From Halisarca cf. caerulea (lineage: Eukaryota; Porifera; Demospongiae; Chondrillida; Halisarcidae): 35,000 nt of DNA. The stretch covers positions 1,346,101 through 1,381,100 of the forward strand of contig CAUJGJ010000258.1 of assembly GCA_963170055.1 (NCBI GenBank), read 5' to 3'. Under the pieces are notes generated by a model. The model did no database searches and was not told the origin of the DNA. It saw nothing but the letters and a program-made list of their open reading frames with translations. Numbering within the stretch: position 1 is the first letter of the stretch; every line of letters begins with the position of its first letter. The position numbers and the translations under genes are program-made. Shown here in pieces: positions 9,996 through 34,832 of this stretch.

Positions 9996-11626
9996 ATGTC
10001 GAAGAGCAATCTCGACCAAGTGCTCTTAGACGTCAGGAAACTTAGTGAAGAGGCAAAGTACTCAGAGTTAGCAGAGAAGTTGAAGAAGTCAACTCAAGTC
10101 ATGGAGAACCAGACTGCAGCCTCTTTGGACTTATTTATCAACGCATTAGATGCCAAGGATCACTCTTTAGGAGTTCTTCATGCCGTGTGCGTATCCCCTG
10201 TGTTCTTTCTGTGTTATTTTCGTATGCTGTACACTTGAAAGTGGTCTGGTTGCTGAGTGTATGTAACCAGGTTTGAATTTTGTGTGTATATGTACATTCA
10301 TGGGTTCCTACATTTGTATGTGCCTGTGTGAGTGTCCCAGGTTGTGACGTGGACAGAATGGGGATGCTTGTGTCTTCACAATATGATTAACGTAACACTA
10401 CATAATGGCCGAGAATAGTGTCACACCAGTTTGTCTTGCAGCATAGACCGCTATTTTGCTTCCTTTTCGGTAGTTGTGACATCACCGATTGGTGGTATTA
10501 CAGTGACCAAAAACGGGAGAAAGATTAGTCTGGGCTGCACGAGACTCCACACAAGTATTTGCATTGACACATTAGTTGGTAATCTGGTGCAGCTGACCCA
10601 TTTCTATCCTCCATTCTCGTTACAAGGTTATAAAATGGCAATAGTGGAAGTGGTTTGACTATGCTAGACCATAGCAGCTGCTATTAGATTGTATTGGTAT
10701 ATACATATGTACATGTGTACGTAGCTCTCTGATGACAGCACTACTGGTGTACGTAGCTCTCTGATGACAGCACTACTGGTGTACGTAGCTCTCTGATGAC
10801 AGCACTACTGGTGTACGTAGCTCTCTGATGACAGCACTACTGGTGTCGTAGTGAGCACGTGCAGAACCATCACAATGCACAATGTTCTTCTTTGTCTGTT
10901 TTTGCAGTATTACATATTGCTGCTTGTTCTTGGCCATTGTTGTTCTTCATGCATGGCTCCACCACTGAGGGGCATTTTCTCATCATTATGCAATTATCAT
11001 GAGAATTTTTGTGATAATCCTTTGGACAATAATCGCGGCTGATTAAAACTGATATCGCCAATCCCTAGTAGATCTCCAACCCTTGTGTATTTACGTAAAT
11101 ACGTACGTACCATAAAAATTGAAGCTTTTGCAATGTTAACATTTTGATAGTGACCACTTTTAAAGTACGTATGTCACATTTTCACATTTGTGTGTACATC
11201 AATAGAACAGTTTATGGTAGGCATCTGTTGAGAATTAAGAGGATTCTGTACATAAAACTTTTAAAATCCTGATCATTCACTAAAAACATGAAAGTAAGCT
11301 GTACAAAGTTTCAATGTGTCCGGTACGTTTGTGTGTGTACATACGTACGTATGTACATGTGGGTGTGCTGCATAATGTACGTATATGTTCACGGATGTTT
11401 GTGTGTATGTAATTTTATCTGCCAATTTTTACTTTGCTGGTTTTCAACCCCTTCAGATTAGCAAAAGTGGGGCTAAAAGAAATCGGTAGTTTTAACCTGT
11501 TGTTTGATCAGATAAAAGTATTTGTAGCCGAGTTTGATGCTGCTCAGATTCGACATTCACCGCTCAATTGTAAGTGAGACTATCACTAGTTGAGTTTACT
11601 GTTGCAAGTTTATGTACCTTTGGTTG

Positions 11627-11710
<84 letters not shown>

Positions 11711-13396
11711 GTCAGCTGTTCCATCAGTTTACTGGTGTTGTGTCAAAAGAGGGGTCTTCACTGGCAGGGATAGGAGTGTTGCGGACGGCCATACAGAGAT
11801 ACCGAGTGTCACCTTCGTATCTGACTAGTATACATGCAGACTTGTTACAGGTGTGTGTTTGCATTGCTTGCAATGATTGTAGATTGGTATAATAATGTAT
11901 GTATGTAGGCACGTACAAATGATTTGAGTTGAATCATCAAGTTACAATGATACGTATGTAATTTCACGCTTTTTCTGAATTTGGTACATTTTATTGTGTA
12001 AAGGTGTTTTTATCCATGCTAGCCTTTGAGCCACACTTAGGGTGGGTGTTTTTATCCATGCTAACCTTTGAGCCACACTTAGGGTAGGTGATTTTATCCA
12101 TGCTAACGTTTGTGTCACACTGACTCAATGCCGGCAATGCACAGCAGTGCATATGTATTTGATGCACTTTCGTTTTGTAGTTGTGCTTAGAAGCCAAATG
12201 TTTGAAGGCTGCTTTACCTTTTCTTGATGAGGAAATACACGAGCTAATGACAGAAGTGAGCTATTTCACATGGTACATCATGTTATTTGCATTGCTGATG
12301 CGAATTTATTTAATGATCGATGCATTTCATTAAATTTTAATTACCTGGTGAGTGTGTAATGCCTTATATACGCACTCTGTCATGTCAAATTTCTTGTTCC
12401 TTACAGCTTTTTTCTCTCTGTGTGTAGGGAGATCAGTTTGATGTGAAGTATTTATTACTATATTACTACTATGGTGGAATGATCTACACTACTCTGAAAC
12501 AATACGACAAAGCTTGCTTCTTTTTCACTACAGTGAGTGCCTTTAAATAGAGACATTTTCCTAATGCGAATGTGTTGTCCCATGTGGTCTAGTGGCTAGG
12601 ATTCGCGGCTTTCACCCGCGCGGCCCGGGTTCGATTCCCGGCATGGGAGTTTTTTTCCTTTTTTTTTTCTTTCTGCCGAATCATACGGCAAGTGATATTA
12701 GGGTCCCGCATGTTCATTATAACATTAGGAAAAATGATCTACTGTACGTACTCGGTGTTTTATGGTAAACCAGTAGAATGTTATCAAATTCTTCTTCTCC
12801 CAATTCTCTCTCAGTAGATTGTCTCATACAGATTCTGTGTGTTTGTGTTGGCATTCTGTAGTGTGCTCTGCTTCATGCATTGTGTGTGTTTCTGCTACCA
12901 TTTTATGTTAATCACATTGTGTGCAGTGGGATCTGGTTTATCCAAGGACGTCTGTTTCTCATAAATGTGTTGGAAAAAATAAGGCAAAAGTATGCATACA
13001 CATATGTATGCTTATTGTATGCAATTTGGTGATGAGTATTCACTGCAAATTGTTGGATAAAAGGGGTGTTTGGAGCGACCCGTATTGGATAAACCAGATG
13101 TGACTGTATGTCTTCGTCAACATCAGCATTATGTTTACATACTTTTTGTCTCTTTTTGAAGTGTTTAACGACACCCAGTTTAGCAATCAGCTCTATAATG
13201 ATTGAGGCCTATAAGAAGTACCTTATGACATCCTTATTGAAAACTGGAAAGGTTAGAATACATTAATACATTGATATTATCACCTGAGAAGCACTGCTGT
13301 TTTTTCACCATCTTTTGGCTTCAGGTTGTAGCTCTACCACAGTACACACCGTCTGTTGTAAACCGACTGATCCATGTAAGTTCTTTTTCATGGTCG

Positions 13397-13476
<80 letters not shown>

Positions 13477-13487
13477 ATGTGTGTGTG

Positions 13488-13531
<44 letters not shown>

Positions 13532-14117
13532 CACCTGTCAATATGTGTATACACATACGTATGTCCATATGTGCGTGTGCACACACACATACGTATGTGT
13601 ATGCGTGTATTGGTTGAGCTAAATTCTCTCCCTTGCCAGCCTGTGTGCACTCCTTACTCGGACATAGTGGAAGCCTTTGAAGCCCATGATATTGAGAGAT
13701 TGGAGAAGGTCCTCGTGAAGCATGAACAACATTTTGCAAGGGTAAGGCTATTTCAAATGGCATGGACGTACATACACACGTACGTATGTGCCTGTTCACA
13801 GAAAGCAGTTTTTGGTCTCATAGACAAGGTTTACCAACACAATATTCATGTACATGTGCTTATGGACTGTAATATTGCTCAATATTGTTCCATTTGTTCA
13901 TTATCTACACTTGATCTGATCAATGCATATGTATAGTATATGCATGTATTCTGTTTATTTCAATGCGAAGGTGTATACATTCATACATATAAGTCTTCTT
14001 CCTGATAACTAACATCTGCTTTACTGTAGGATACTAACTTGGGTCTGGTACAGAGAGTGAAAGAATCTCTCAATAAAAGAAATGTCCAGCGTTTAAAAGA
14101 GGTGTGTTTGTGTGTGT

Positions 14118-14159
<42 letters not shown>

Positions 14160-16715
14160 TTGTATTCACTCCTGTCCCAATTGTCTGGTTTGTGGTTTCT
14201 ACTGCTTCTACGCAATAAACACTTCTTAAATCCCATTTCACAGAGTTTTTCAACAATTTCCCTGGAAAACGTTGCTTTTCATGTCAAACTCACCGGAGGG
14301 GCCTCTGAGGCTGAGAAGTACATCAGAGATATGGTACGACACTGTGTATTGAATGCACACTAACATGTGACATGCTCCAGCCAGAATCTTATGTTTCACA
14401 TACGTATGTATATATATGCATGAATGTGGGGTGGGATCTTGTTCATCCAGAATCTCAAAAGTGGGACATTTTCTCTAGCCCACGAATCCTGAGATGCACA
14501 CATGTTCATAGAATACGGTGCACAGTGATAATCTTACAACTTATTGTGATTCACCTCATTTCTTAGTGCTCAGCATACATTAGTACGTATGTACATATGT
14601 AGATCCTTATACATGTACGTATGCTCGCAGCGTGCAGACTAGCAAGATACCACGGTGTCCCTAAATAGGGAGTATTCTGTATGTAACATATACCCAAAGT
14701 ACATTACCTGTGTCATTATCTGTATGTATATGTACGTATATGTACATACTTACGTATGTATGTGTGTGTATGTACGTATGTATTATGTATGTACAATTTA
14801 CATACGTACATGTCAACTTGCTTATGTGCAGATAGAAAAAGGCGAGCTTCATGCAAGTATAGACCAGGTGTCTGGTATGGTGGCCTTCCATGATAGTCCA
14901 GAGAAGTACTGCACAGATGCTGTGGTTGCAAGGATCGATCAGCAGGTGAGAGTTGTCATGCGTGCGGCTCAGTGGGTCATTGGTCTGTGCTCTTACAGTC
15001 AAACTCTGTTAGTAAGTGCTCCTGGATAGACAGTACTACTAGACAGTAAGTACCACTGAATAGTAAGTACTCCTGGACAGTAAGTACCACTGAATAGTAA
15101 GTACTCCTGGATAGTAAGTACTCCTGGATAGTAAGTACTCCTGAATAGTAAGTACTCCTGGATAGTAAGTACTCCTGGATAGTAAGTACTCCTGGATAGT
15201 AAGTACTCCTGAATAGTAAGTACTCCTGGATAGTAAGTACTCCTGGACAATAAGTACTCCTGGACAGTAAGTACTCCTGGACAGTAAGTACTCCTGGATA
15301 GTAAGTACTCCTGAATAGTAAGTACTCCTGGATAGTAAGTACTCCTGGACAATAAGTACTCCTGGACAGTAAGTACTCCTGGACAGTAAGTACTCCTGGA
15401 TAGTAAGTACTCCTGGATAGTAAGTACTCCTGCATGGATAATAAGTACACGTTTCTCTGTCCCTATCTCATGCAATACCATTGAAAGCACCTTGGATAGT
15501 AAGTACCTCTGATAGTGAGTACCTATTTTGCCTTCCATTGAGGGTATTTACTATCCAAGTTCTAATGTACGTATGTACATTTTTCATTGTTGGAAAAGAC
15601 TTGTGAACAGCAGCATAGGTCTCATCACAATACGTAGGTGAATACTTCTTTGAATACACTGCGTGGTCAGAATATGTCTATTACACTGCTAGTCCAGCCA
15701 GCTGTGACCCACGTACATACACAAGCGCCTTCCTTCCTTCTGCCCCCAGCGCTTGCGTACGTACACGGGTCACAGCTGGCTAGACTATTACACCGCATGC
15801 TTTAGCACCCAACTCCTACCTTTGTCTGTAGTGTGACTGTCCATATTCCACTTTGCAGATTGCCAAATGTGTGGCCCTTGAAGAGAAGATAGCATTGCTA
15901 GACAGGGAGATCGCCCTGGACCACAGATATGTAGAAAGAGTGAGTAGTCTTTGTTGTTGTGTACTATTTTATTTTTATATCGCATCAGATCAGGATATCT
16001 AAGCGGGAATTAAAAAACTCTGTCTTATCATACCTACGTATGTATGTATATTCTCTATAATTGTTCAAAGAAATAATAGAAAATTTATCAGAGCATGTTG
16101 AGCCTTTTCGCTGTACTTATGCATGATTTGTACCTTGTGTGCAATATCTATGATGTAAGTTGCTGCATTTGAGTTTTCCATGAGCTCTAACTTGATTGCC
16201 AAGGAAAAGAAAATTCTGTAAGATACATACGATACATACGTATGTATGTAGGTATAGATGGCCAGAAATAACATGGTTAATGTACAGTAGAACCTCGGTA
16301 GTAGGAACACTGTTAATGAGTAATACCTGGTTAGGAAGTACAAGGATATGATACCCCAGCTTGTAACCCATAATACTAATCTATATGGTTAGCAAGTACT
16401 ACTGATAGTGAGTAGCAATTTGGAGGGTTGATCCCCAGGTGTACTCACTAACGAGGTTTGACTGTATGTGGCTATGTATGTACCATACTCAAATCCATCC
16501 ATTGAGCACCATATTACATTCATTCTTCGAAGTGGGTCGAATGTCTGAACTGTTTCATAATTGTGTGTACTGTACACGATATACACGTGCATTGTGTGAT
16601 GCTACTGCGAAGTAGTCATTCTGTGATTGTAATGTTTTCTCTTCTTTTCCCACAGACAATGGGTATAGGGCATGGAGAAGAAGATCCACTGATGGAAGAT
16701 GATTCGCTGATATAG
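9996..16715 (+). CDS. COPS3: COP9 signalosome complex subunit 3
   Basis: Thirteen exons: 9996-10186, 11457-11569, 11708-11850, 12181-12255, 12428-12532, 13162-13251, 13325-13375, 13640-13741, 14030-14101, 14244-14333, 14832-14945, 15859-15939 and 16656-16715. All introns are GT-AG, phases close and the product is 428 aa (human CSN3: 423). Diagnostic matches include ALDAKDHSLGVL, SYLTSIHADL, LLYYYYGGMIYTTLK, EAYKKYLMTSLL, TNLGLV, and GMVAFHDSPEKY near the end of the PCI domain. The protein is a scaffold subunit of the eight-subunit COP9 signalosome, which removes NEDD8 from cullins and so controls cullin-RING ubiquitin ligases in nucleus and cytosol. N-terminal helical repeats (about 1-220) precede the PCI winged helix (about 230-370) and an acidic tail ending EEDPLMEDDSLI. 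Intron 5 contains a tRNA gene, and introns 2, 7 and 9 contain long dinucleotide arrays. Confidence 0.95.
10717..10845. repeat. Tandem repeat, 32-bp unit x4
   Basis: Four nearly identical 32-bp units beginning GTACGTAGCTCTCTGATGAC at 10717, 10749, 10781 and 10813, in COPS3 intron 1. Near-identity points to recent expansion. Confidence 0.95.
11633..11706. repeat. (CA)n microsatellite forming a 3' splice region
   Basis: About 37 CA units directly abut the COPS3 exon 3 acceptor; the splice AG is part of the terminal CACACAG. A short TTTTTA precedes the array about 75 bp from the exon, and there is no polypyrimidine tract next to the AG. Confidence 0.9.
12000..12125. repeat. Tandem repeat, 42-bp unit x3
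   Basis: Three units with TTTTATCCATGCTAACCTTT at 42-bp spacing (TATCCATG at 12011, 12053, 12095). The third has diverged. It lies in COPS3 intron 3, just before exon 4. Confidence 0.9.
12578..12648 (+). tRNA. tRNA-Glu (anticodon UUC)
   Basis: A complete cloverleaf is visible. The 5' acceptor strand TCCCATG pairs with CATGGGA at the 3' end. The D arm carries the A box TGGTCTAGTGGCTAGG. The anticodon stem CGCGG/CCGCG encloses the loop CTTTCAC (anticodon TTC). The T arm CCGGGTTCGATTCCCGG carries the B box. The sequence is close to animal tRNA-Glu-UUC. It lies in sense orientation in COPS3 intron 5, 45 bp after exon 5, and should be transcribed independently by RNA polymerase III from its internal promoter. 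Confidence 0.96.
12650..12670 (+). terminator. Pol III terminator of tRNA-Glu
   Basis: A run of seven T, then CC and ten or more T, starts two bases after the tRNA 3' end. This is the usual oligo-T stop of RNA polymerase III. Confidence 0.85.
12924..13106. mobile_element. MITE-like element in COPS3 intron 5
   Basis: About 183 bp with imperfect terminal inverted repeats: CAGTGGGATCTGGTTTATCC at the left and, on the other strand from the right end, CAGTCACATCTGGTTTATCC. The CAGT terminus is shared with the MITEs at 16285 and 17052, and a TA follows the right end. No clear TA is seen at the left. Confidence 0.65.
13398..13528. repeat. (GT)n microsatellite
   Basis: About 65 GT units with a few GC interruptions in COPS3 intron 7, starting about 20 bp after the exon 7 donor. 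Confidence 0.95.
14102..14159. repeat. (GT)n microsatellite overlapping a 5' splice site
   Basis: The exon 9 donor of COPS3 (GTGTGTTTG) is itself the first part of a GT array that continues for about 58 bp. Confidence 0.85.
14997..15432. repeat. Minisatellite, 17-bp unit, about 24 copies
   Basis: Tandem 17-bp units (consensus ATAGTAAGTACTCCTGG, variants GACAGT, CTGAAT, GACAAT) fill COPS3 intron 11. The first bases, from 14997, read CAGTCAAACTCTGTTAGTAAGT, which match the terminus of the MITE at 16285-16464. The variants recur in blocks, implying block duplication. Confidence 0.92.
15690..15787. mobile_element. Hairpin (foldback) element with direct-repeat flanks
   Basis: Two arms of 39 bp (15690-15728 and 15749-15787) are inverted copies with a few mismatches, around a 20-bp pyrimidine-rich loop. 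The flanks TTACACTGC (15681-15689) and TTACACCGC (15788-15796) match at 8 of 9 positions, as expected for a target-site duplication. Confidence 0.7.
16285..16464. mobile_element. TA-flanked MITE in COPS3 intron 12
   Basis: About 180 bp, flanked by TA on both sides. The ends are CAGTAGAACCTCGGTAGT and (reverse complement of the right end) CAGTCAAACCTCGTTAGT. The interior contains GTACTACTGATAGTGAGTA words related to the 17-bp minisatellite. The structure is that of a Tc1/mariner-type non-autonomous element. Confidence 0.8.
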
Positions 16716-16872
16716 GCGTGACGTTTCCATTGCTTTCATTTCTCACGCCCGTTGGCTTGACTGTGTTGAATATTATTATTGTGTACTTGTATAGTTACGT
16801 TTCCAAATTATTAATTTTGAAGTGGATTTCGAATTTATTCGTTTGGCGGGAACTTAGCGCGAATCGAAGAAG
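16716..16872 (+). promoter_or_regulatory. COPS3-FEN1 intergenic region with E2F-like sites
   Basis: The whole FEN1 promoter and the COPS3 3' UTR fit in 157 bp. TTTGGCGGGAA at 16842-16852 is a full E2F/DP consensus, 20 bp before the FEN1 ATG. ATTCGCGC on the minus strand (16857-16864) is a second E2F-like half site. FEN1 is a known S-phase, E2F-regulated gene in animals. The distance implies a very short FEN1 5' UTR. Confidence 0.7.
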
Positions 16873-31934
<15,062 letters not shown>

Positions 31935-32349
31935 TACTTTGTGAAGAACTGCAGTAGTTGACTCAGACATGTACGTGTACGCACACTACATTGAGCAATG
32001 GATGGTATACTGTATTGATAACATTCTTATTACTATGCATGTGGAGTTTCTTATGCTTATTTTTTATAGAATTGATGCCATTAATAATAATTGTACATGC
32101 ACCTTTGTGTACAACCTGCAGCTGAAACAAAGAAGCAAAATTATAGTCTATAACATCAATAGAGCTGTGTTATATTAGCTATATATAGCTCGCTATCCCA
32201 TTTGCTGTGGTGCACGTGGCCATATTTCTCGGAGTTTGCAATAAATCTGGTCCGAAGTACGTATGTAGGTTTTGGGTTCGGTTTTGATTCATCCGTGTAT
32301 GATTGATGTCATGGCCTATGGAAAGCCAAAGTGGACAAATTTGGTATCG

Positions 32350-32437
32350 AAACTGGATCCTTGATCCTTGATACCCAATTCTCAATCCTCGATATACGAT
32401 TCTTGATCCTTGATACACAATTTTTGATTCTCGATCC
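32350..32437. repeat. Tandem repeat, about 21-bp unit x4
   Basis: Degenerate units on TTGATCCTTGATACACAATT. Confidence 0.85.
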
Positions 32438-32558
32438 ACACACACACACACAAACACACGCATGCAAGCACGCATGCACACACACACACGCGCACGCGCA
32501 TGCATACATGGTCATGTACACACACACACACACCACTCTCTCATATACTTACTTACAC

Positions 32559-32613
<55 letters not shown>

Positions 32614-32680
32614 CATGCATGCATACACATTCACACACACACACACACACATACACACACATGCACGCATGCAAACACAC
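32438..32680. repeat. Compound (CA)n / CATG microsatellite
   Basis: CA arrays interrupted by GCATGCAAGCACGCATG, CGCGCACGCGCATGCATACATG and TTACTTACAC. The longest pure part lies near 32560-32610. Confidence 0.9.
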
Positions 32681-33710
32681 ATTACTCCACTTTGACAAGC
32701 ATCACTTGATCTACACAAACATGCACAGAATACAAGCATTGAAGAGAAAAACTATTAAGAGAATAATCAAACTAACATACATTATATTCTGTTCTGTTAT
32801 TCACTGTGAGGTCTGTGTTGTTGTCATGGTAACTATAGGTCTTGGTAATATGTATATGAGTGCTTCAGTACAACCGGTGAGGGGTGTGTCTTTAGGGATA
32901 ACCATGCCTCTCTGTGAACAACAAGTATAATAGTAAACAGAGAACAGAGGAACCAATTCCCATCTAACACTCATTTACGTTGTGCACTGTTTTGTATTTT
33001 CATACAGATCCATGACAACCAACTCATTATACGAAACCTTGCAATTATAAAGACAATACTAAAACAAACAAAAACAAAATCAATAAACGTGAAATGGAGG
33101 ACACAAACAGAAAAAAAAACAACATTACCAATAGCCAGTTCTCAGAAAGGATCATGTAAACATGGGATTTATGCTACCTGTGGCAAATATTCGTATGCTT
33201 TACAAAATGGCTGCTCACAGTGTCAACGATGTTCAAATCAACAGATGCTAAAATGTGAATGCAGAGTGGTCATTAGAGAAAAAATGAAAGAGGGTGGAAT
33301 TTGTGTAAGCCAGTAGTAGGCTAGTGCACAGCTGCCATATGATGGTTTCACTCCTATTATTTATTCTCTTGTAATGGGGGGGATTCGCTCAAAGTATAGA
33401 TGATATACACAGTGTCAGTTTTACCTAATCTATCGACTCAAAGCACCTCCAACAAAGAAGGAATGACTCTACTTAAAGAAAAAAAATGGTTTAACCCAAA
33501 ATTTTAAGAGGGTGGCCCGCCCTGCTTAACAGGGCTGGCGAGAACGCTGGAATGTAAACATTACAAACTTACATTTCTCTCTGATTTCTGCTTCTGTTGC
33601 TATTGCAATGAAAAACACAGCATGTTTTCCTGATACCTTTGCCTGTCCATGACCACTTCGGAAAGAGAGGAAATAGAGACTCAGTAATTACCCACCCACA
33701 CCCACACCCA

Positions 33711-33711
33711 T

Positions 33712-33763
<52 letters not shown>
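33711..33763. repeat. (CA)n microsatellite
   Basis: About 26 CA units preceded by CCCACACCCACACCC. Confidence 0.95.
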
Positions 33764-33765
<2 letters not shown>

Positions 33766-33766
33766 C

Positions 33767-34124
33767 CATGTCCGCTGTTTTTGGGTACGTAGTTAGTCCG
33801 CAACATTGACTCTAATTCTTCCACGGCTACACCTTCAACGCTGTAAATGTTGCAGTTTACCTGAGTACAACTACTTGGTAGGACTTCTCCTCCCAAAAGC
33901 GTGTTCTTTGCTTATACCAGTACCCGTATTCACAAGAGTTCCATTCCTCACAATTACAAGCAGCTTTTTAACTCGTCCTTTAGTAGCTCGACGAAGCAGT
34001 TCTTCTCTTTGGCGGGCATATGATTGACCAAACCGCACGTTTTCACGTCTGTTAAACATTTCCTGATTGACTCAAAGGCACCAATCATGGGACTAGTATT
34101 GTTTCCATATCTTTCTACCGCCAT
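33767..34124 (-). other. Possible 5' exons of an unidentified minus-strand gene
   Basis: A CpG-rich start context with ATGGCGGTAGAAAG lies at 34124, and that frame gives 56 residues before a stop. A second frame from 34059 gives a basic peptide with KKLLVIVRNGTLVN, and 33860-33767 in another frame gives VNCNIYSVEGVAVEELESML before a GTGTGTG donor-like site. A donor GTGAATAC after NGTL and the acceptor TACTCAG would join the last two in frame. The RNG and IYSVEG words recall doublecortin-type domains, but weakly. The gene model and function are unproven. Confidence 0.25.
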
Positions 34125-34158
34125 TTTGCGACGCGCAGATTTAATTAACAGTACTTAA

Positions 34159-34275
34159 ATAGCGCTTTTAGTTATGTAAACTCAGAGTGGCACAGTTGGC
34201 ATAGAAGCCAAGTTTCTGGACTCCAAAGCGCATGACCGCAGGTTCGAACTGCGCGGGCGACCTTTTTTATCTTTT
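34159..34275 (+). repeat. tRNA-like / SINE head, unit 1
   Basis: A box TGGCACAGTTGGC, B box GGTTCGAACTG, and a T run shortly after. The T arm CGCAGGTTCGAACTGCG folds, but the expected acceptor strands do not pair and the anticodon stem is broken, so this is not a functional tRNA. TAGCGCTTTTA precedes it. Confidence 0.65.
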
Positions 34276-34307
34276 TTTTTTCTATTATCTAGCTAGCGTA
34301 ACTATAA

Positions 34308-34616
34308 GTAGCGCTTTTAATAATAAACATTCAGAAGGTCCCTCATGGCTTAGCGGCTAGCGATGGTGACATGTAGTGCTGAGGTTACGGGTTCGATTCC
34401 CTCGTCAGACGGGTTTTTCGGATTTATTTCTGAAAAAAAAATCCTGTCCCTCAGTGGTCAGTTGCAATACCCCTGTACAAAGAACCGTATGGGGGGAGCT
34501 TTGGGTCTCGCAGCTGGTCTCCCACGCTACTAGTCTTCTCAATATCCTGAGAGTGAGTGTAAACTCCCACAATAGCCCTAATGACCTGGGGGCCTCTTTT
34601 TTTTTTTTTTTTTTTT
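34308..34616 (+). repeat. tRNA-like / SINE, unit 2 with body and T tail
   Basis: TAGCGCTTTTA again precedes a tRNA-like head (A box TGGCTTAGCGGC, B box GGGTTCGATTCCC, 34337-34411). A non-tRNA body of about 180 bp follows, ending in a T run at 34598-34616. The acceptor strands do not pair. Head plus body resembles a tRNA-derived SINE. Confidence 0.6.
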
Positions 34617-34688
34617 CATACACGGATAAAGGAAAAAGGAAAAGGCTTCATACAATACACATAGATCAACAAACACACGTATATACAT

Positions 34689-34778
<90 letters not shown>
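34689..34778. repeat. (CA)n microsatellite
   Basis: About 45 uninterrupted CA units. Confidence 0.97.
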
Positions 34779-34783
<5 letters not shown>

Positions 34784-34787
34784 TGTA

Positions 34788-34832
34788 TAACATTATACTG
34801 TACATAGTGGGCATATGTACAGTATAATGTTA
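34788..34832. repeat. Perfect 19-bp hairpin beside the CA array
   Basis: TAACATTATACTGTACATA and its exact reverse complement surround a 7-nt loop (GTGGGCA). Confidence 0.85.

Larger units (their letters stand above)
31935..33570. other. Intergenic, repeat-rich
   Basis: Contains the FEN1 3' UTR (AATAAA at 32240-32245), a 21-bp tandem repeat and CA-rich sequence. A 75-codon Cys-containing frame at 33089-33316 has no recognisable similarity, splice context or codon signal. No gene is called. Confidence 0.5.

Noticed and set aside
13271..13936. 221-aa ORF crossing COPS3 exons 7 and 8
   Set aside because: It reads through exon, GT array and exon; the spliced COPS3 model accounts for the conserved parts.
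15029..15432. CRISPR-like array
   Set aside because: Units are directly contiguous, with no unique spacers, in a eukaryotic intron. The same applies to the other minisatellites.
14977..15538. 179-aa minus-strand ORF of repeating EYLLSRST units
   Set aside because: It is the translation of the 17-bp minisatellite. The 17-aa period arises because 17 is not a multiple of three.
34194..34260. Functional tRNA-Trp (CCA in loop position)
   Set aside because: A and B boxes are good, but the acceptor and anticodon stems do not pair.
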